A stretch of 64,000 bases of DNA from Candidatus Rokuibacteriota bacterium (GTDB lineage Bacteria > Methylomirabilota > Methylomirabilia > Rokubacteriales > CSP1-6): the NCBI GenBank assembly GCA_003220535.1, contig QHSU01000080.1, forward strand, positions 1 to 64,000. The letters run 5' to 3'. Positions 50,729-58,920 of the stretch are shown piece after piece. The notes beneath the pieces are model-generated. The model was not told the DNA's origin and did no database searches. It saw nothing but the letters and a program-made list of their open reading frames with translations. A program made the translations under genes and the position numbers. The stretch's first letter is position 1; each line of letters starts with the position of its first letter.

Positions 50729-51736
50729 ATGCGATCCGATCGCGTGATCTCGACCGTCGATTTTCACACCGCAGGGATCGGGATGCGTCTGCTGACGAGC
50801 GGCCTGGGGCGGCTCCCCGGGAGCACCATCGGCGAGAAGCGCCGCTGGTTCCAGGAGCATCTCGATCACGTGCGGACGGGGCTCTGCCTCGAGCCGCGCG
50901 GGCACCGGAGCCTCCTGATCGCAGTGCTGACGGAGGCGGTCACCGCGGGCGCCGACTTCGGGCTCTTCTTCATCTACCCCGGTGGCTACTACGTCTCGTG
51001 CGGCGAGGGCACGATCGGCGCCGCGACCGTAGCCATCGAGACGGGGATGGTGCCGCGCCGGGGTGCCGAGACCCCCGTCGTCATCGACACGGAAGCGGGT
51101 GTGGTCGAGACGATCGCGCGGACGGACGCCGATCGCGTCCGCGAGGTCACGCTGCGATGGACGCCGTCCTTCGTCCTGCTGAGCGGGCAGGTCGTTGAGG
51201 TCGAGGCGGTTGGTGAAGTGCCGGTCGACGTGGCACTCGGCGTCGGCAACGTGTTCGCGATCGTGGAGGCGCCCCACGTCGGCGTCGCCGTGAGGCGGGA
51301 GCTTGCGAAGCGGATCGCCCAGCGCGGCGTGGCGATCCGCGAGGCCGTCAACGCGCAGCTCCACGTCGATGTTCCGGGCCTCGGCAAGGCCAGCGTGGAC
51401 AACGTCCTCCTGCACGAGCTCCCGGATGGAGCCGGCGTGTCGCCGAACGCCCTCGTGTGGGGCCCGGGGCAGGTCGACGCCGCGCCCTGCGGGTCGGGGA
51501 CGTGCGCGCGCATGGCGCTCTTCCATCACCGTGGCCTGATGCGCGTGGGCTCGACGGTCACGAGCCGCGGGCTCTTGGGGCTCGACTTCACGGGCCGGAT
51601 CGCCGCCGAGACCGTGGTCGAGGGTCGGCGCGCAATCCTGCCGGAGATCACCGGAACCGCCTACCTCACCGGCTTCAGTCAGTTCCTCTTCGATCCCGAC
51701 GACCCGGTGCGAGCCGGCTACCTCCTCGAGGCGTGA
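50729..51736 (+). CDS. Proline racemase / hydroxyproline epimerase family protein
   Basis: A 335-residue member of the proline racemase family. Both catalytic cysteines are present: Cys91 in YVSCGEGTIG (family consensus M-C-G-H-G-T) and Cys254 in APCGSGTCAR. Two-Cys members are racemases or epimerases, whereas trans-3-hydroxyproline dehydratases have Thr or Ser at the first site. The His of the first motif is Glu here, so the substrate may differ from proline. It is followed four bases later by a D-amino-acid dehydrogenase, which suggests L-to-D epimerisation then oxidation, as in hydroxyproline catabolism. The ATG at 50729 is used; a GTG two codons earlier is possible. Confidence 0.87.
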   Translation: MRSDRVISTVDFHTAGIGMRLLTSGLGRLPGSTIGEKRRWFQEHLDHVRTGLCLEPRGHRSLLIAVLTEAVTAGADFGLFFIYPGGYYVSCGEGTIGAATVAIETGMVPRRGAETPVVIDTEAGVVETIARTDADRVREVTLRWTPSFVLLSGQVVEVEAVGEVPVDVALGVGNVFAIVEAPHVGVAVRRELAKRIAQRGVAIREAVNAQLHVDVPGLGKASVDNVLLHELPDGAGVSPNALVWGPGQVDAAPCGSGTCARMALFHHRGLMRVGSTVTSRGLLGLDFTGRIAAETVVEGRRAILPEITGTAYLTGFSQFLFDPDDPVRAGYLLEA

Positions 51737-51740
51737 TCCC

Positions 51741-52991
51741 GTGAAGACCCTCGTCCTCGGTGGCGGCGTCGTCGGCGTGACGACGGCCTACTTCCTGGCC
51801 AAGGCGGGCCACGAGGTCACGCTCGTCGAGGAGAAGGACGCGCTCGGCCTCGAGGCCACGGCCGCCAACGCCGGGATCATCGCGCCCGGCCACTCGTTCG
51901 CGTGGGCGTCGCCGCGCGCCCCCCGCATGCTGTGGCAGTCGCTGCGCGGCGCCGAGACGGCGATCCGTGTGCGGTTGGCCCCCGACCTCCATCTCTATAC
52001 GTGGGGGCTCCGCTTCCTGCGCGAGTGCACGGCGGAAAGAGCGCGACGGAACACGCTGATCAAGCTCCGGCTCTGCCAGTACAGCCAGGCGGCGCTGAAC
52101 GAGCTGGTCCGCGCGGAGAGCATCGAGTACCACGCGATCGCGAAGGGCGCGCTCTATCTCTATCGCGATCCGGCCGAGCTCGAAGCCGGCACGAAGAAGA
52201 TGGCCCTCCTCGCCGAGCATGGGCAGAAGCAGGAGATCCTCGACGCCCGCGACGTCGCCAAGCTCGATCCGGTCTTCGAGCCGGTGCGGCACAAGATCGC
52301 CGGCGCGATCCGCGACGTCGGCGACTCGAGCGGCGACGCCCGGGCCTTCGTCGAGAACCTGGCGCGGGTCTGCCGCGACCAGCTCGGCGTCGTGGTGAGG
52401 CTCGGCACGCGCGTCACCGCGCTGCGGGCGGAGGGCGACCGGATCGACGCGGCCTTCACCAGCGACGGCGCGTTGACGGCGGACAACTACGTCCTGGCGC
52501 TCGGCGTGGGCGCGCCCATCGTCGCGCGCACGGCCGGAATCGGCCTGCCGATCTATCCCGCGAAGGGCTATTCCTCGACGTTCCCGCTGAAGCCCGGCGG
52601 GCTGCCGCCGACGGTGCCCGGCGTCGACGAGCGGTGGCTGGTCGGCTGGTCGCGGCTCGGCGACCGGCTGCGCCTCACGTCGACCGCGGAGTTCGGCGGC
52701 TACGACTGGGGCTGGACGCCGCGCGACTTCAACAACATCTTACGGCTCGCGCGCGATCTCTTCCCCGACGCCGCCGACTACGATCGCGGCCAGTACCGCG
52801 CCTGCCTCCGACCGATGACGCCGGACGGGCCGCCCATCCTCGGGCTCGGCCGCCACCGCAATCTCTTCCTCAATTGCGGCCACGGCCACATGGGCTGGAC
52901 GATGGCGTGCGGGACGGCGCGGATCGTCGCCGACCTGATGACCGGGCGCATGCCCGAGCTCGATCTGCAGGGTCTGACGCTCCGGCGCTGA
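51741..52991 (+). CDS. dadA: D-amino acid dehydrogenase
   Basis: A 416-residue FAD enzyme of the DadA/glycine-oxidase class that oxidises D-amino acids to 2-oxo or imino acids and feeds electrons to the respiratory chain. Features are the FAD motif TLVLGGGVVGVTTAYFLAKAG, the DadA-type ANAGIIAPGHSFAWASP, PIYPAKGYSSTFPL, and the C-terminal LRPMTPDGPPILG with NCGHGHMGWTMACGTA. It starts with GTG four bases after the racemase-family gene, so cis-4-hydroxy-D-proline or D-proline is a likely substrate (inference). It ends 26 bases from the convergent MmgE/PrpD gene. Confidence 0.92.
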   Translation: MKTLVLGGGVVGVTTAYFLAKAGHEVTLVEEKDALGLEATAANAGIIAPGHSFAWASPRAPRMLWQSLRGAETAIRVRLAPDLHLYTWGLRFLRECTAERARRNTLIKLRLCQYSQAALNELVRAESIEYHAIAKGALYLYRDPAELEAGTKKMALLAEHGQKQEILDARDVAKLDPVFEPVRHKIAGAIRDVGDSSGDARAFVENLARVCRDQLGVVVRLGTRVTALRAEGDRIDAAFTSDGALTADNYVLALGVGAPIVARTAGIGLPIYPAKGYSSTFPLKPGGLPPTVPGVDERWLVGWSRLGDRLRLTSTAEFGGYDWGWTPRDFNNILRLARDLFPDAADYDRGQYRACLRPMTPDGPPILGLGRHRNLFLNCGHGHMGWTMACGTARIVADLMTGRMPELDLQGLTLRR

Positions 52992-53017
52992 CGCGGTGCG
53001 CGCCCCAACTGCAGTCG

Positions 53018-54415
53018 TCAGCGGGCGCTGCCGCTCAAGAGTCTCGCGAACACGCTCACGTCCGGCGCCGCGTCGAGCGCCTGGACGGCGGCCAGGACCG
53101 AGTCGGCGCGCTCGCGCGGGAGCACGCGGGCCGCGCAGTCGTAGAACTTGGTCGTGAGCTCCTCGTCGGTGAGCGGATTCTGCGGCTGTCCCTTCGCGTG
53201 ACGCACGCGGCGCGACAGTCGGCGGCCGTCGTTCAGCGTGATGGCCACCTCGCTGAACCGGGTCGGGAGACTCTCGCGGGTCGTCTGCTCCGGGTGGACG
53301 AACATCCGCACCTTCGGCATGAGGGCCTGCACGTCGGCGCGTTGGACGCGCGCGTCGGCGAACTGGGCGAGCCCCACCGTGCGGTCGAGCAAGGCGACCG
53401 CCACGCAGTAGGGCATCGAGAACTTGCCCTGCAGCCCTGTTTCCGCGCGGTCGTAGATGAGCTGGTGCGGCGCCATGTAGCTGACGCCGCACTCGACGGC
53501 CTCGACCGCCTTCGGCTCGATCGCATGCTCGGCCGCCAACGCCAGCGTCGCGTCGAGCGCCTGGTGTGTGCTCGCGCAGGCCGGGAAGCGCTTCACCCCG
53601 ATCCCCGGGTCCACGAGGTCGTGCGGCGCCCCGAGACCGGTCGTGGTCAGGTCCCATGCCGGTCGGCTGCCCGCTCCGTGCGTGGCGCCGAAGCCGTCGC
53701 CGTGCTCGAGGGCCCGCGGATTGCCCGTGAAGCCAGTCTCCGCGAGCAAGGCCGCCTCGATGCCGCACCGAGCGGCGTGGCCGACGTGCAGCGGCTTACA
53801 GTCCGTGCCGAAGTTCGCCTTGATGCCGCTCGCCATGGACGCGGCGATGGCCAGCGCGTGGGCGGTGCGCTCGGCGGAGAGGCCGAGAAGCTTGGCCGCT
53901 GCCGCGGCTGCGCCGAAGACGCCGAGCGTCGCCGTCGCATGCCAGCCGATCTCGTAGTGCGCCGGGTTGAGCGCCCGTCCGAGCTTTGCTTCGACCTCGA
54001 CCCCCGCGACGAAGGCCGCCAGGAGGGCTGCGCCCGACGCGCGCCGGCGCTCGGCCAGCGCCAGCGCGGCGGCGAGAATCGGCACCGACGGATGCCCCGA
54101 CAAGGACTGGTTCAGGTCGTCATAGTCCAGCGCGTGGGAGGCCGTACCGTTCGCGAGCGCGGCGTCCTCGACGGCCCCGCGTAGCGCCGTGCCGATCAGG
54201 GTCGCTTCGTCCGCGGTACGCCGATGCGCGATCATCGCGCGGACCCGCGCCGCCGTGGGCTCCACCGAGCCGGCGAGGGTCACGCCCAACGTGTCGAGGA
54301 TAGCCCGACGCGCCGCCCGCACCGTCGCCTCCGGAAATTTGTCGAACGATTCGGTCGCGACGTAGCTCGCCAGTTGCTCGATGACCGAGAGCCCGCCCTG
54401 TTGCCTGTTCGTCAT
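53018..54415 (-). CDS. MmgE/PrpD family protein
   Basis: A 465-residue member of the MmgE/PrpD family, which includes 2-methylcitrate dehydratase, cis-aconitate decarboxylase and many uncharacterised lyases. Family blocks include ARRAILDTLGVTLAGS (about 34-49), NGTASHALDYDDLNQSLSGHPSVP (about 88-111, with the active-site His/Asp region), GWHATATLGVFGAAAAAAKLLGL, and CKPLHVGHAARCGIEAALLAETGFTGN. No prpB or prpC is nearby, so the substrate is unclear. The start at 54415 follows GAGGA; the frame continues upstream through a non-coding-looking stretch. Confidence 0.88.
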   Translation of the reverse strand: MTNRQQGGLSVIEQLASYVATESFDKFPEATVRAARRAILDTLGVTLAGSVEPTAARVRAMIAHRRTADEATLIGTALRGAVEDAALANGTASHALDYDDLNQSLSGHPSVPILAAALALAERRRASGAALLAAFVAGVEVEAKLGRALNPAHYEIGWHATATLGVFGAAAAAAKLLGLSAERTAHALAIAASMASGIKANFGTDCKPLHVGHAARCGIEAALLAETGFTGNPRALEHGDGFGATHGAGSRPAWDLTTTGLGAPHDLVDPGIGVKRFPACASTHQALDATLALAAEHAIEPKAVEAVECGVSYMAPHQLIYDRAETGLQGKFSMPYCVAVALLDRTVGLAQFADARVQRADVQALMPKVRMFVHPEQTTRESLPTRFSEVAITLNDGRRLSRRVRHAKGQPQNPLTDEELTTKFYDCAARVLPRERADSVLAAVQALDAAPDVSVFARLLSGSAR

Positions 54416-54806
54416 GATCCAGTCCTCACTCTCTCTCGCCGCGCCTCCGCCGGCGGTGCCCAGCCCACGACGGCCTGCCGCCTGCGCGACCTGGGTCGGC
54501 GTCCGTGTATTGGGTCCGCGATCCGTTCGTCGTGCCCGTAATAGTAGTCGACCGTGGAAGTGGCACCAAGGGTCGCGATCGTTCTCGACGCCCCGCTCCG
54601 GCGCGAAGAATCTCACGGGACCATGCGGATGGGTTCCGCGACCCACGCCATCGACATTAGATCAGCGACTCGTGCCGCTCGCGCGCACGGCCGCGCCTGC
54701 GCCGTGGCGCTCGACTACGAGTGAGGCGAATCGGCCTTTCGGCCGAACTGACGGCGCATCGAGCTAGCCCGATGCGACGTCGACTCCCCGAGCGCTGAGC
54801 GCTCGC
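54416..54806. other. Gene-free interval
   Basis: A 391-base gap between the MmgE/PrpD and MetE-like genes, both on the minus strand. Open frames in it are short or lack protein-like composition, and I see no remnant I can name. It contains small hairpins: TCGGCC / GGCCGA around 54732-54747 and the 7-base-pair stem described separately at its left-hand gene end. A promoter for MmgE/PrpD should lie here, but no clear -35/-10 pair stands out. Confidence 0.5.
54789..54805 (-). terminator. Small hairpin at the end of the MetE-like gene
   Basis: CGAGCGC / GCGCTCG (54789-54795 with 54799-54805), 3-base loop, directly after the stop codon of the minus-strand MetE-like gene. No T-run, so a weak terminator at most. 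Confidence 0.35.
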
Positions 54807-55955
54807 CTACCAGAACTCCCGCGTCGCCCGCCGGGCGCCCTCAGCCATGCTGGCGAGCTTCGCCCACGCGATGTCCGGATCGACGGCGGCCTGGCCGACC
54901 CAGGTGCCGAAACCGCAATCGGTGCCGGCGATGACGTTCTCGCGCCCGACCAGGCGCGCGTAGCGGCCGATGCGCTCGGCCACGAGGTCCGGGTGCTCGA
55001 TGAAGTTGGTGGTCGAGTCGAGGACGCCCGGGATGAGGACCTTGCCCGCGGGCAGCGTCACGCGCTCGAACAGCCGCCACTCGTGCGCGTGTCGCGGATT
55101 CGAGGCCTCGAACGAGAGACCCGCGGGCCGGGCGGTGAAGACGATGTCGATGATGTCGCCGAGGGCGACGTCGTAGTGGTGCGGCCCCTCGTAGTTGCCC
55201 CAGCACAGGTGGAGCCGCGACTGCTCCGGGGGCACGTTCGCCAGCGCCGCGTTCATCGCCTCGACGTGGAGGCGGGCCATCGTGCGGAACTCGTCGAGGC
55301 TCAGATCGGCGAACTGGATGTGCCGCCCCATCCCGAGGTCGGGGCAATCGAGCTGCAGGGTGAAGCCGGCCCGCGCCACCGCCTCGTACTCGGGCCGCAT
55401 CGCGTCCGCGATCGCGAAGAGGTAGGCCTCGTGGCTCGGGTAGTGATCGTTGCGGAAGAACAGCGAGATGACGCCCGGCGAGGCGGCCGAGATGAACGCA
55501 TGCTCGGCCTTCGCCGCGTCACGCGCCGCCCGGAGATTCTCCACGTCGATCGCGGCGGCTCGTGGGTCGCGCACGCTGATCGGTCCATCGCACGCCGGCG
55601 TCCGGCGGCGTGATCGCCCGGGGTCGCCGAAAACGCGCTTGGCCATCTCGGGGAAATCCACGAGATCCCGGTACTGGAGCGGATGGCTGGCGCCCCCGAA
55701 TCCGTTCAGCCGATCCTTGACGTAGGTCGCGTAGCTCGGCTTGCTCATCTCGCCGTCGTTCACGATCGCGACGCCAGCCTCCACCTGCTTCCGCACGGTC
55801 TCGGCCACCGCCGCGCGGATGCGGGCCCCGAGGGCAGCCGCATCGACCGGCACGCCCTCTTCCTTCGCGAACATCATGCGGATCAGATCCGAGGGACGCG
55901 GAAGACTGCCAGTGTGCGTGGTGAGGAATCGCTCGACGCTGCGGTGGATCGTCAT
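54807..55955 (-). CDS. MetE C-terminal-like protein, paralogue
   Basis: A 382-residue single-barrel protein of the cobalamin-independent methionine synthase family. It starts with TTHTGSLPRPSDLI (the family TxxxGSxPRP block), has ASPGVISLFF and LQLDCPDLGMG, and keeps the zinc residues: His and Cys in LHLCWGNYEG, Glu in LSFEASNPRH and Cys in VIAGTDCGFG. Like the protein at 19.9 kb it lacks the N-terminal folate-binding half of MetE. These relatives are often found in catabolic clusters and may transfer methyl or cleave C-S bonds; this is not shown here. It lies next to a decayed phzF. Confidence 0.84.
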   Translation of the reverse strand: MTIHRSVERFLTTHTGSLPRPSDLIRMMFAKEEGVPVDAAALGARIRAAVAETVRKQVEAGVAIVNDGEMSKPSYATYVKDRLNGFGGASHPLQYRDLVDFPEMAKRVFGDPGRSRRRTPACDGPISVRDPRAAAIDVENLRAARDAAKAEHAFISAASPGVISLFFRNDHYPSHEAYLFAIADAMRPEYEAVARAGFTLQLDCPDLGMGRHIQFADLSLDEFRTMARLHVEAMNAALANVPPEQSRLHLCWGNYEGPHHYDVALGDIIDIVFTARPAGLSFEASNPRHAHEWRLFERVTLPAGKVLIPGVLDSTTNFIEHPDLVAERIGRYARLVGRENVIAGTDCGFGTWVGQAAVDPDIAWAKLASMAEGARRATREFW

Positions 55956-55997
55956 GACGCGGCGATGCTAGCACACGCATGCGGCCGAGCGTCGACG

Positions 55998-56349
55998 TCA
56001 GAACCCGGGCGGGACGGTCATGCTGCCCTTGCCGACCAGCACCGTGGGCCCGCCGACCATCACCGCGACCGTCCGCCCCCGACGCTTCTCGGCCGACGCT
56101 TCCAGCAGACTCGGACGGCCCATGGCGACGCCCTGGTCGATGTGCCACGTGAACGTTCCATCGGTCGGCGCGCGGTCGGCCAGGCACCCGGCGAGCGTCG
56201 CGCTTCCGGAGCCCGTCGCGGTGCCGACGGTCGGATGACCGGCGAAGGGGAGCTCGGTCCTGGGCGTGAACGTCCGGAAAGACCGCGAGCTGGTTGCCGC
56301 AGAACGGGGCCGCCGCGAAGACGTCCGCGATGACGAAGCGATGAGCCAT
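55998..56349 (-). pseudogene. Decayed PhzF-family isomerase/epimerase gene
   Basis: The minus-strand frame from ATG 56349 encodes a perfect PhzF start (MAHRFVIADVFAAAPFCGNQ, then LAVFPDV). It then runs out of homology and the family resumes in another frame with FTPRTELPFAGHPTVGTA, jumping to GSGSATLAGCLA, then QGVAMGRPSLLEA and a normal C-terminus VLVGKGSMTVP with a stop at 55998. PhzF proteins are about 260-300 residues; here about 170-200 residues are missing in at least two deletions, one of which shifts the frame. The catalytic Glu region is lost. Recent decay is likely, because the surviving blocks are well conserved. The ArsR gene follows 22 bases upstream. Confidence 0.8.
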
Positions 56350-56371
56350 GGCGAGATCCTCCGGGCCGCCG

Positions 56372-56683
56372 CTACCACGCGGAGCGAAACGCGCGCTTCA
56401 CTTCGGCGATCCGCTTCTCGTCCCGCTTGTAGAACGTCCACTGCTTGATCCGCTTGGCACGCACGAGCCCGGCCTGCGCCAGGATCTTCAGATGCTCGCT
56501 GGCGGTCGGCTGGCTGACGCCCAGCTTCGCGGCGATGAACACGCCGCAGACGCCGTCGCGCACGAGGTCGCCGTCGACCTGCGGCGGGAAGTGGGCGCGC
56601 GGCGCTCGGAGCCAGCCGAGGATCTGGAGGCGGCGCTCGTTGGCCAGCGCCTTGGCCACGTCGACGGAAAGCATATTCGCCAC
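56372..56683 (-). CDS. ArsR-family transcriptional regulator
   Basis: A 103-residue winged helix-turn-helix protein. The N-terminal helices (VAKALANERRLQILGWLRA) lead to the DNA-recognition helix-turn-helix at about residues 50-72 (FIAAKLGVSQPTASEHLKIL) and the wing (GLVRAKRIKQWTFYKRDE). The classical metal-sensing ELCVCDL motif of ArsR is absent, so the signal is not arsenite or cadmium at that site. It directly precedes the phzF remnant and diverges from the threonine-dehydratase-like gene, which it may regulate. The promoter region between them is very short. Confidence 0.88.
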   Translation of the reverse strand: MANMLSVDVAKALANERRLQILGWLRAPRAHFPPQVDGDLVRDGVCGVFIAAKLGVSQPTASEHLKILAQAGLVRAKRIKQWTFYKRDEKRIAEVKRAFRSAW

Positions 56684-56760
56684 TTTGCCAATTGACTAAG
56701 TCCATGTCAAGATACGCGGCGATCGGGACGTGGCCCGGCATTCGCGTGAGGAGGCTCGGG

Positions 56761-57705
56761 GTGACGAGCAGGGTCGACCGGAAGAGCATCGAGAGGGTCG
56801 CGGCGATCATCGCGCCGTACGTTCGGGCGACACCGACGCTCGAGGTGAGCGGCGCGGACTTCGGGGTCTCGTCCTTTCCGCTCGTGCTCAAGCTCGAGCT
56901 GTTGCAGCACTCCGGGTCGTTCAAGGCGCGCGGAGCGTTCGCCAACCTGCTCCTGCGCCCGCTCCCCGCGGCCGGCGTGGTCGCCGCGTCCGGTGGCAAT
57001 CACGGCGCCGCCGTCGCGTACGCCGCGATGCGGCTCGGGGTGCGCGCGAAGATCTTCGTGCCCACGGTGTCGTCACCGGCCAAGATTCGGCGGATCCGGG
57101 AATACGGCGCGGAGCTGTCCATCGTGGGCGACCGGTATGCTGACGCGCTCGCGGCCAGCGAGGCGTGGGTCGAGCAGTCGGCGGCGCTGCCGGTGCACGC
57201 CTACGATCAAGTCGAAACGCTGCTCGGGCAGGGCACGCTCGGGATGGAGCTCACGAGGCAAGCTCCGGGGCTCGACACGGTGCTGGTGCCGGTGGGTGGG
57301 GGCGGGCTGATCGGTGGCATCGCGGGCTGGTATGGGGGCACGGTCACGATCGTCGGTGTCGAGCCCGAGATGGCGCCGACGCTCTCGGAGGCGCTGAGGG
57401 CCGGTCGGCCGGTCGACGCCCCGGCGGGCGGCATCGCCGCGGACTCGCTCGCACCGCGCCGCGTCGGTAAGCTCATGTTCCCCATCGCGCAGGCCGGCGT
57501 CGCGAGGGTCGTCCTCGTGAGCGATGCGGCGATTCGCCGCGCCCAGGAGGCCTTGTGGAGCTCGGTGAGAATCGTGGCCGAGCCGGGCGGCGCGGCAGCT
57601 CTCGCGGCCATCCTCAGCGGAGCCTACGTGCCCGCCGCGCGAGAGCAAGTGGGCGTCCTCGTCAGCGGCGGAAACTCGACCGCGGTCGATTTCGGCCGAG
57701 TGTGA
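56761..57705 (+). CDS. Threonine/serine dehydratase-like PLP enzyme
   Basis: A 314-residue fold-type II PLP enzyme. The Schiff-base Lys55 lies in LQHSGSFKARGAFANLL, the substrate loop is AASGGNHGAAVAYAA, and the phosphate of PLP is held by PVGGGGLIGGIAG. It resembles serine/threonine dehydratases and serine racemases without a C-terminal regulatory ACT domain, so allosteric control by isoleucine is not expected. Possible substrates are serine, threonine or 3-hydroxyaspartate. The GTG at 56761 is chosen because AGGAGG lies six bases upstream; the ATG at 56692 lacks such a site. It diverges from the ArsR gene. Confidence 0.86.
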   Translation: MTSRVDRKSIERVAAIIAPYVRATPTLEVSGADFGVSSFPLVLKLELLQHSGSFKARGAFANLLLRPLPAAGVVAASGGNHGAAVAYAAMRLGVRAKIFVPTVSSPAKIRRIREYGAELSIVGDRYADALAASEAWVEQSAALPVHAYDQVETLLGQGTLGMELTRQAPGLDTVLVPVGGGGLIGGIAGWYGGTVTIVGVEPEMAPTLSEALRAGRPVDAPAGGIAADSLAPRRVGKLMFPIAQAGVARVVLVSDAAIRRAQEALWSSVRIVAEPGGAAALAAILSGAYVPAAREQVGVLVSGGNSTAVDFGRV

Positions 57706-57733
57706 GGCTCGCCCGTCGTGCGAGCGACGACGC

Positions 57734-57791
57734 CCTCGGGCCGGCAGGCCCCTCGGGCCGACAGGCCCCTCGGGCCGACAGGCCCCTCGGG
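57734..57791. repeat. 17-bp direct tandem repeat between convergent genes
   Basis: Three full copies and one 7-base partial copy of CCTCGGGCCGACAGGCC (first copy with G for A). Each copy can form a GGGCC / GGCCC mini-hairpin. The array fills the space between the stops of the dehydratase-like and DUF1989 genes and may act as a transcript end or be a copy-number-variable site. Confidence 0.85.
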
Positions 57792-57793
57792 CG

Positions 57794-58393
57794 TTACTGG
57801 ATCGAGAAGTGCGCCTCGGTCGTCCGGCCGGTCCGGCCGTTGATCGGCAGAATGTCCTGAGGACAGGCGGAGAGGGCGACGACGAGGTCCATCTCGGCCC
57901 TGAGCACGACATAGCTTCCGGGCGGCGACACGGGCTCGCCCCACGCGAGGAGGCCGTCGGCCGTCCACGGGATGTTCATGAAGAGGTTCAGCGAGGGAGG
58001 CGTGGCCCGGATCACGACGCTGAGGTTCGCGAGCGCCGAATGCAGGTTGTCCCGGCAGTTGTCGTGATAGCCCTCGACGCCGAGCAGTCTGTAGCGCCAC
58101 CGGTCGCAGGGCGCCATGAGCGTGTCGTGCGCGCATCGCGAAGTATCCTCGACCAGGGTCAGGATCGGACGACGCTGGTTGGTGACGAACGTGTCGCCGA
58201 CGGCGGCCGCGAGCTTCATGAACGAGGTGCGGCTCGCCTCCATCGACATCCACTCCGTCAGGTCGCGCGCGTTGAATGCCCACGCGTCGACCACCTGCGT
58301 GCCGTGTGTGTTGACGACCTTGATGTGCTGGCCGGCGCTCGCCTGCGCCGCCTTGCCGCCACGCGCCGGAATCGTGACGAGCTCAGGGCTCAC
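57794..58393 (-). CDS. DUF1989 protein (urea-carboxylase-associated family), copy A
   Basis: A 199-residue DUF1989 member. Conserved blocks are GQHIKVVNTHGTQVVDAWAFN (about 21-41), DTSRCAHDTLMAPC (about 83-96), the Cys/Asn-rich ....GYHDNCRDNLHSAL stretch and LNLFMNIPW. DUF1989 proteins accompany urea or guanidine carboxylases and may handle a small nitrogen ligand or metal; here no such carboxylase is in the window. Its ATG overlaps the DinB stop (ATGA). Together with DinB and the longer DUF1989 copy B it makes a three-gene minus-strand operon. Confidence 0.88.
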   Translation of the reverse strand: MSPELVTIPARGGKAAQASAGQHIKVVNTHGTQVVDAWAFNARDLTEWMSMEASRTSFMKLAAAVGDTFVTNQRRPILTLVEDTSRCAHDTLMAPCDRWRYRLLGVEGYHDNCRDNLHSALANLSVVIRATPPSLNLFMNIPWTADGLLAWGEPVSPPGSYVVLRAEMDLVVALSACPQDILPINGRTGRTTEAHFSIQ

Positions 58394-58920
58394 TGGCGGT
58401 CCCCTTTTTCGGACTTCTCCCGGTAGTACGAATTGACGCCCGTGTCAGGCGGCGAGCCGCTCACCATCGTGAGCATCGTGGCCAGCTCACTCCGGTGGTG
58501 GGCTGCGTGGGTGGGAACGTGGAGAAGGAGCATACTCAGCGGGCGGTTGTAGGTCCGGCCCTCCGGTGTCTTCCCTTCGAGAGGGCGCCAGAGGTCGCCG
58601 TCGGCGAGGTCGGCGAGGAAGCGCCGCTGCTCGGCCTCGAGCCCGTCCCACTTTTTCCGGAGTTCGCCGAGTGTGCGGATGTCGAGACCGTAGGTCGGAT
58701 CGCCGCGGACGATCGAGGGAGGGTGGCCCCGCCACGTCTCGAGCCAGAACCAATCGGCGCCGTAGATGTGGACGAGCGTCGCGCGAAGCCCGGGCTCGCT
58801 GAACTGCTTCCCGACGTCGCGCCCGGCCGCCTCCTCGCCGAGCGCCGCCACCACCTCGAAGAGCCGGCGATTTGCCCAGTGGTGATACGCCCAGTATTCC
58901 CGGATCAGCGCTACGGACAT
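58390..58920 (-). CDS. DinB-family protein
   Basis: A 176-residue four-helix-bundle protein of the DinB/YfiT superfamily. The metal-binding His triad is visible: His51 in LVHIYGADWFWL and His138 and His142 in HVPTHAAHHRSEL. Such proteins bind nickel, zinc or iron; some are bacillithiol- or mycothiol-dependent transferases, others are of unknown role. It overlaps both DUF1989 genes (4 and 10 bases), so it is co-translated with them and may act on the same substrate. Confidence 0.87.
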   Translation of the reverse strand: MSVALIREYWAYHHWANRRLFEVVAALGEEAAGRDVGKQFSEPGLRATLVHIYGADWFWLETWRGHPPSIVRGDPTYGLDIRTLGELRKKWDGLEAEQRRFLADLADGDLWRPLEGKTPEGRTYNRPLSMLLLHVPTHAAHHRSELATMLTMVSGSPPDTGVNSYYREKSEKGDRQ

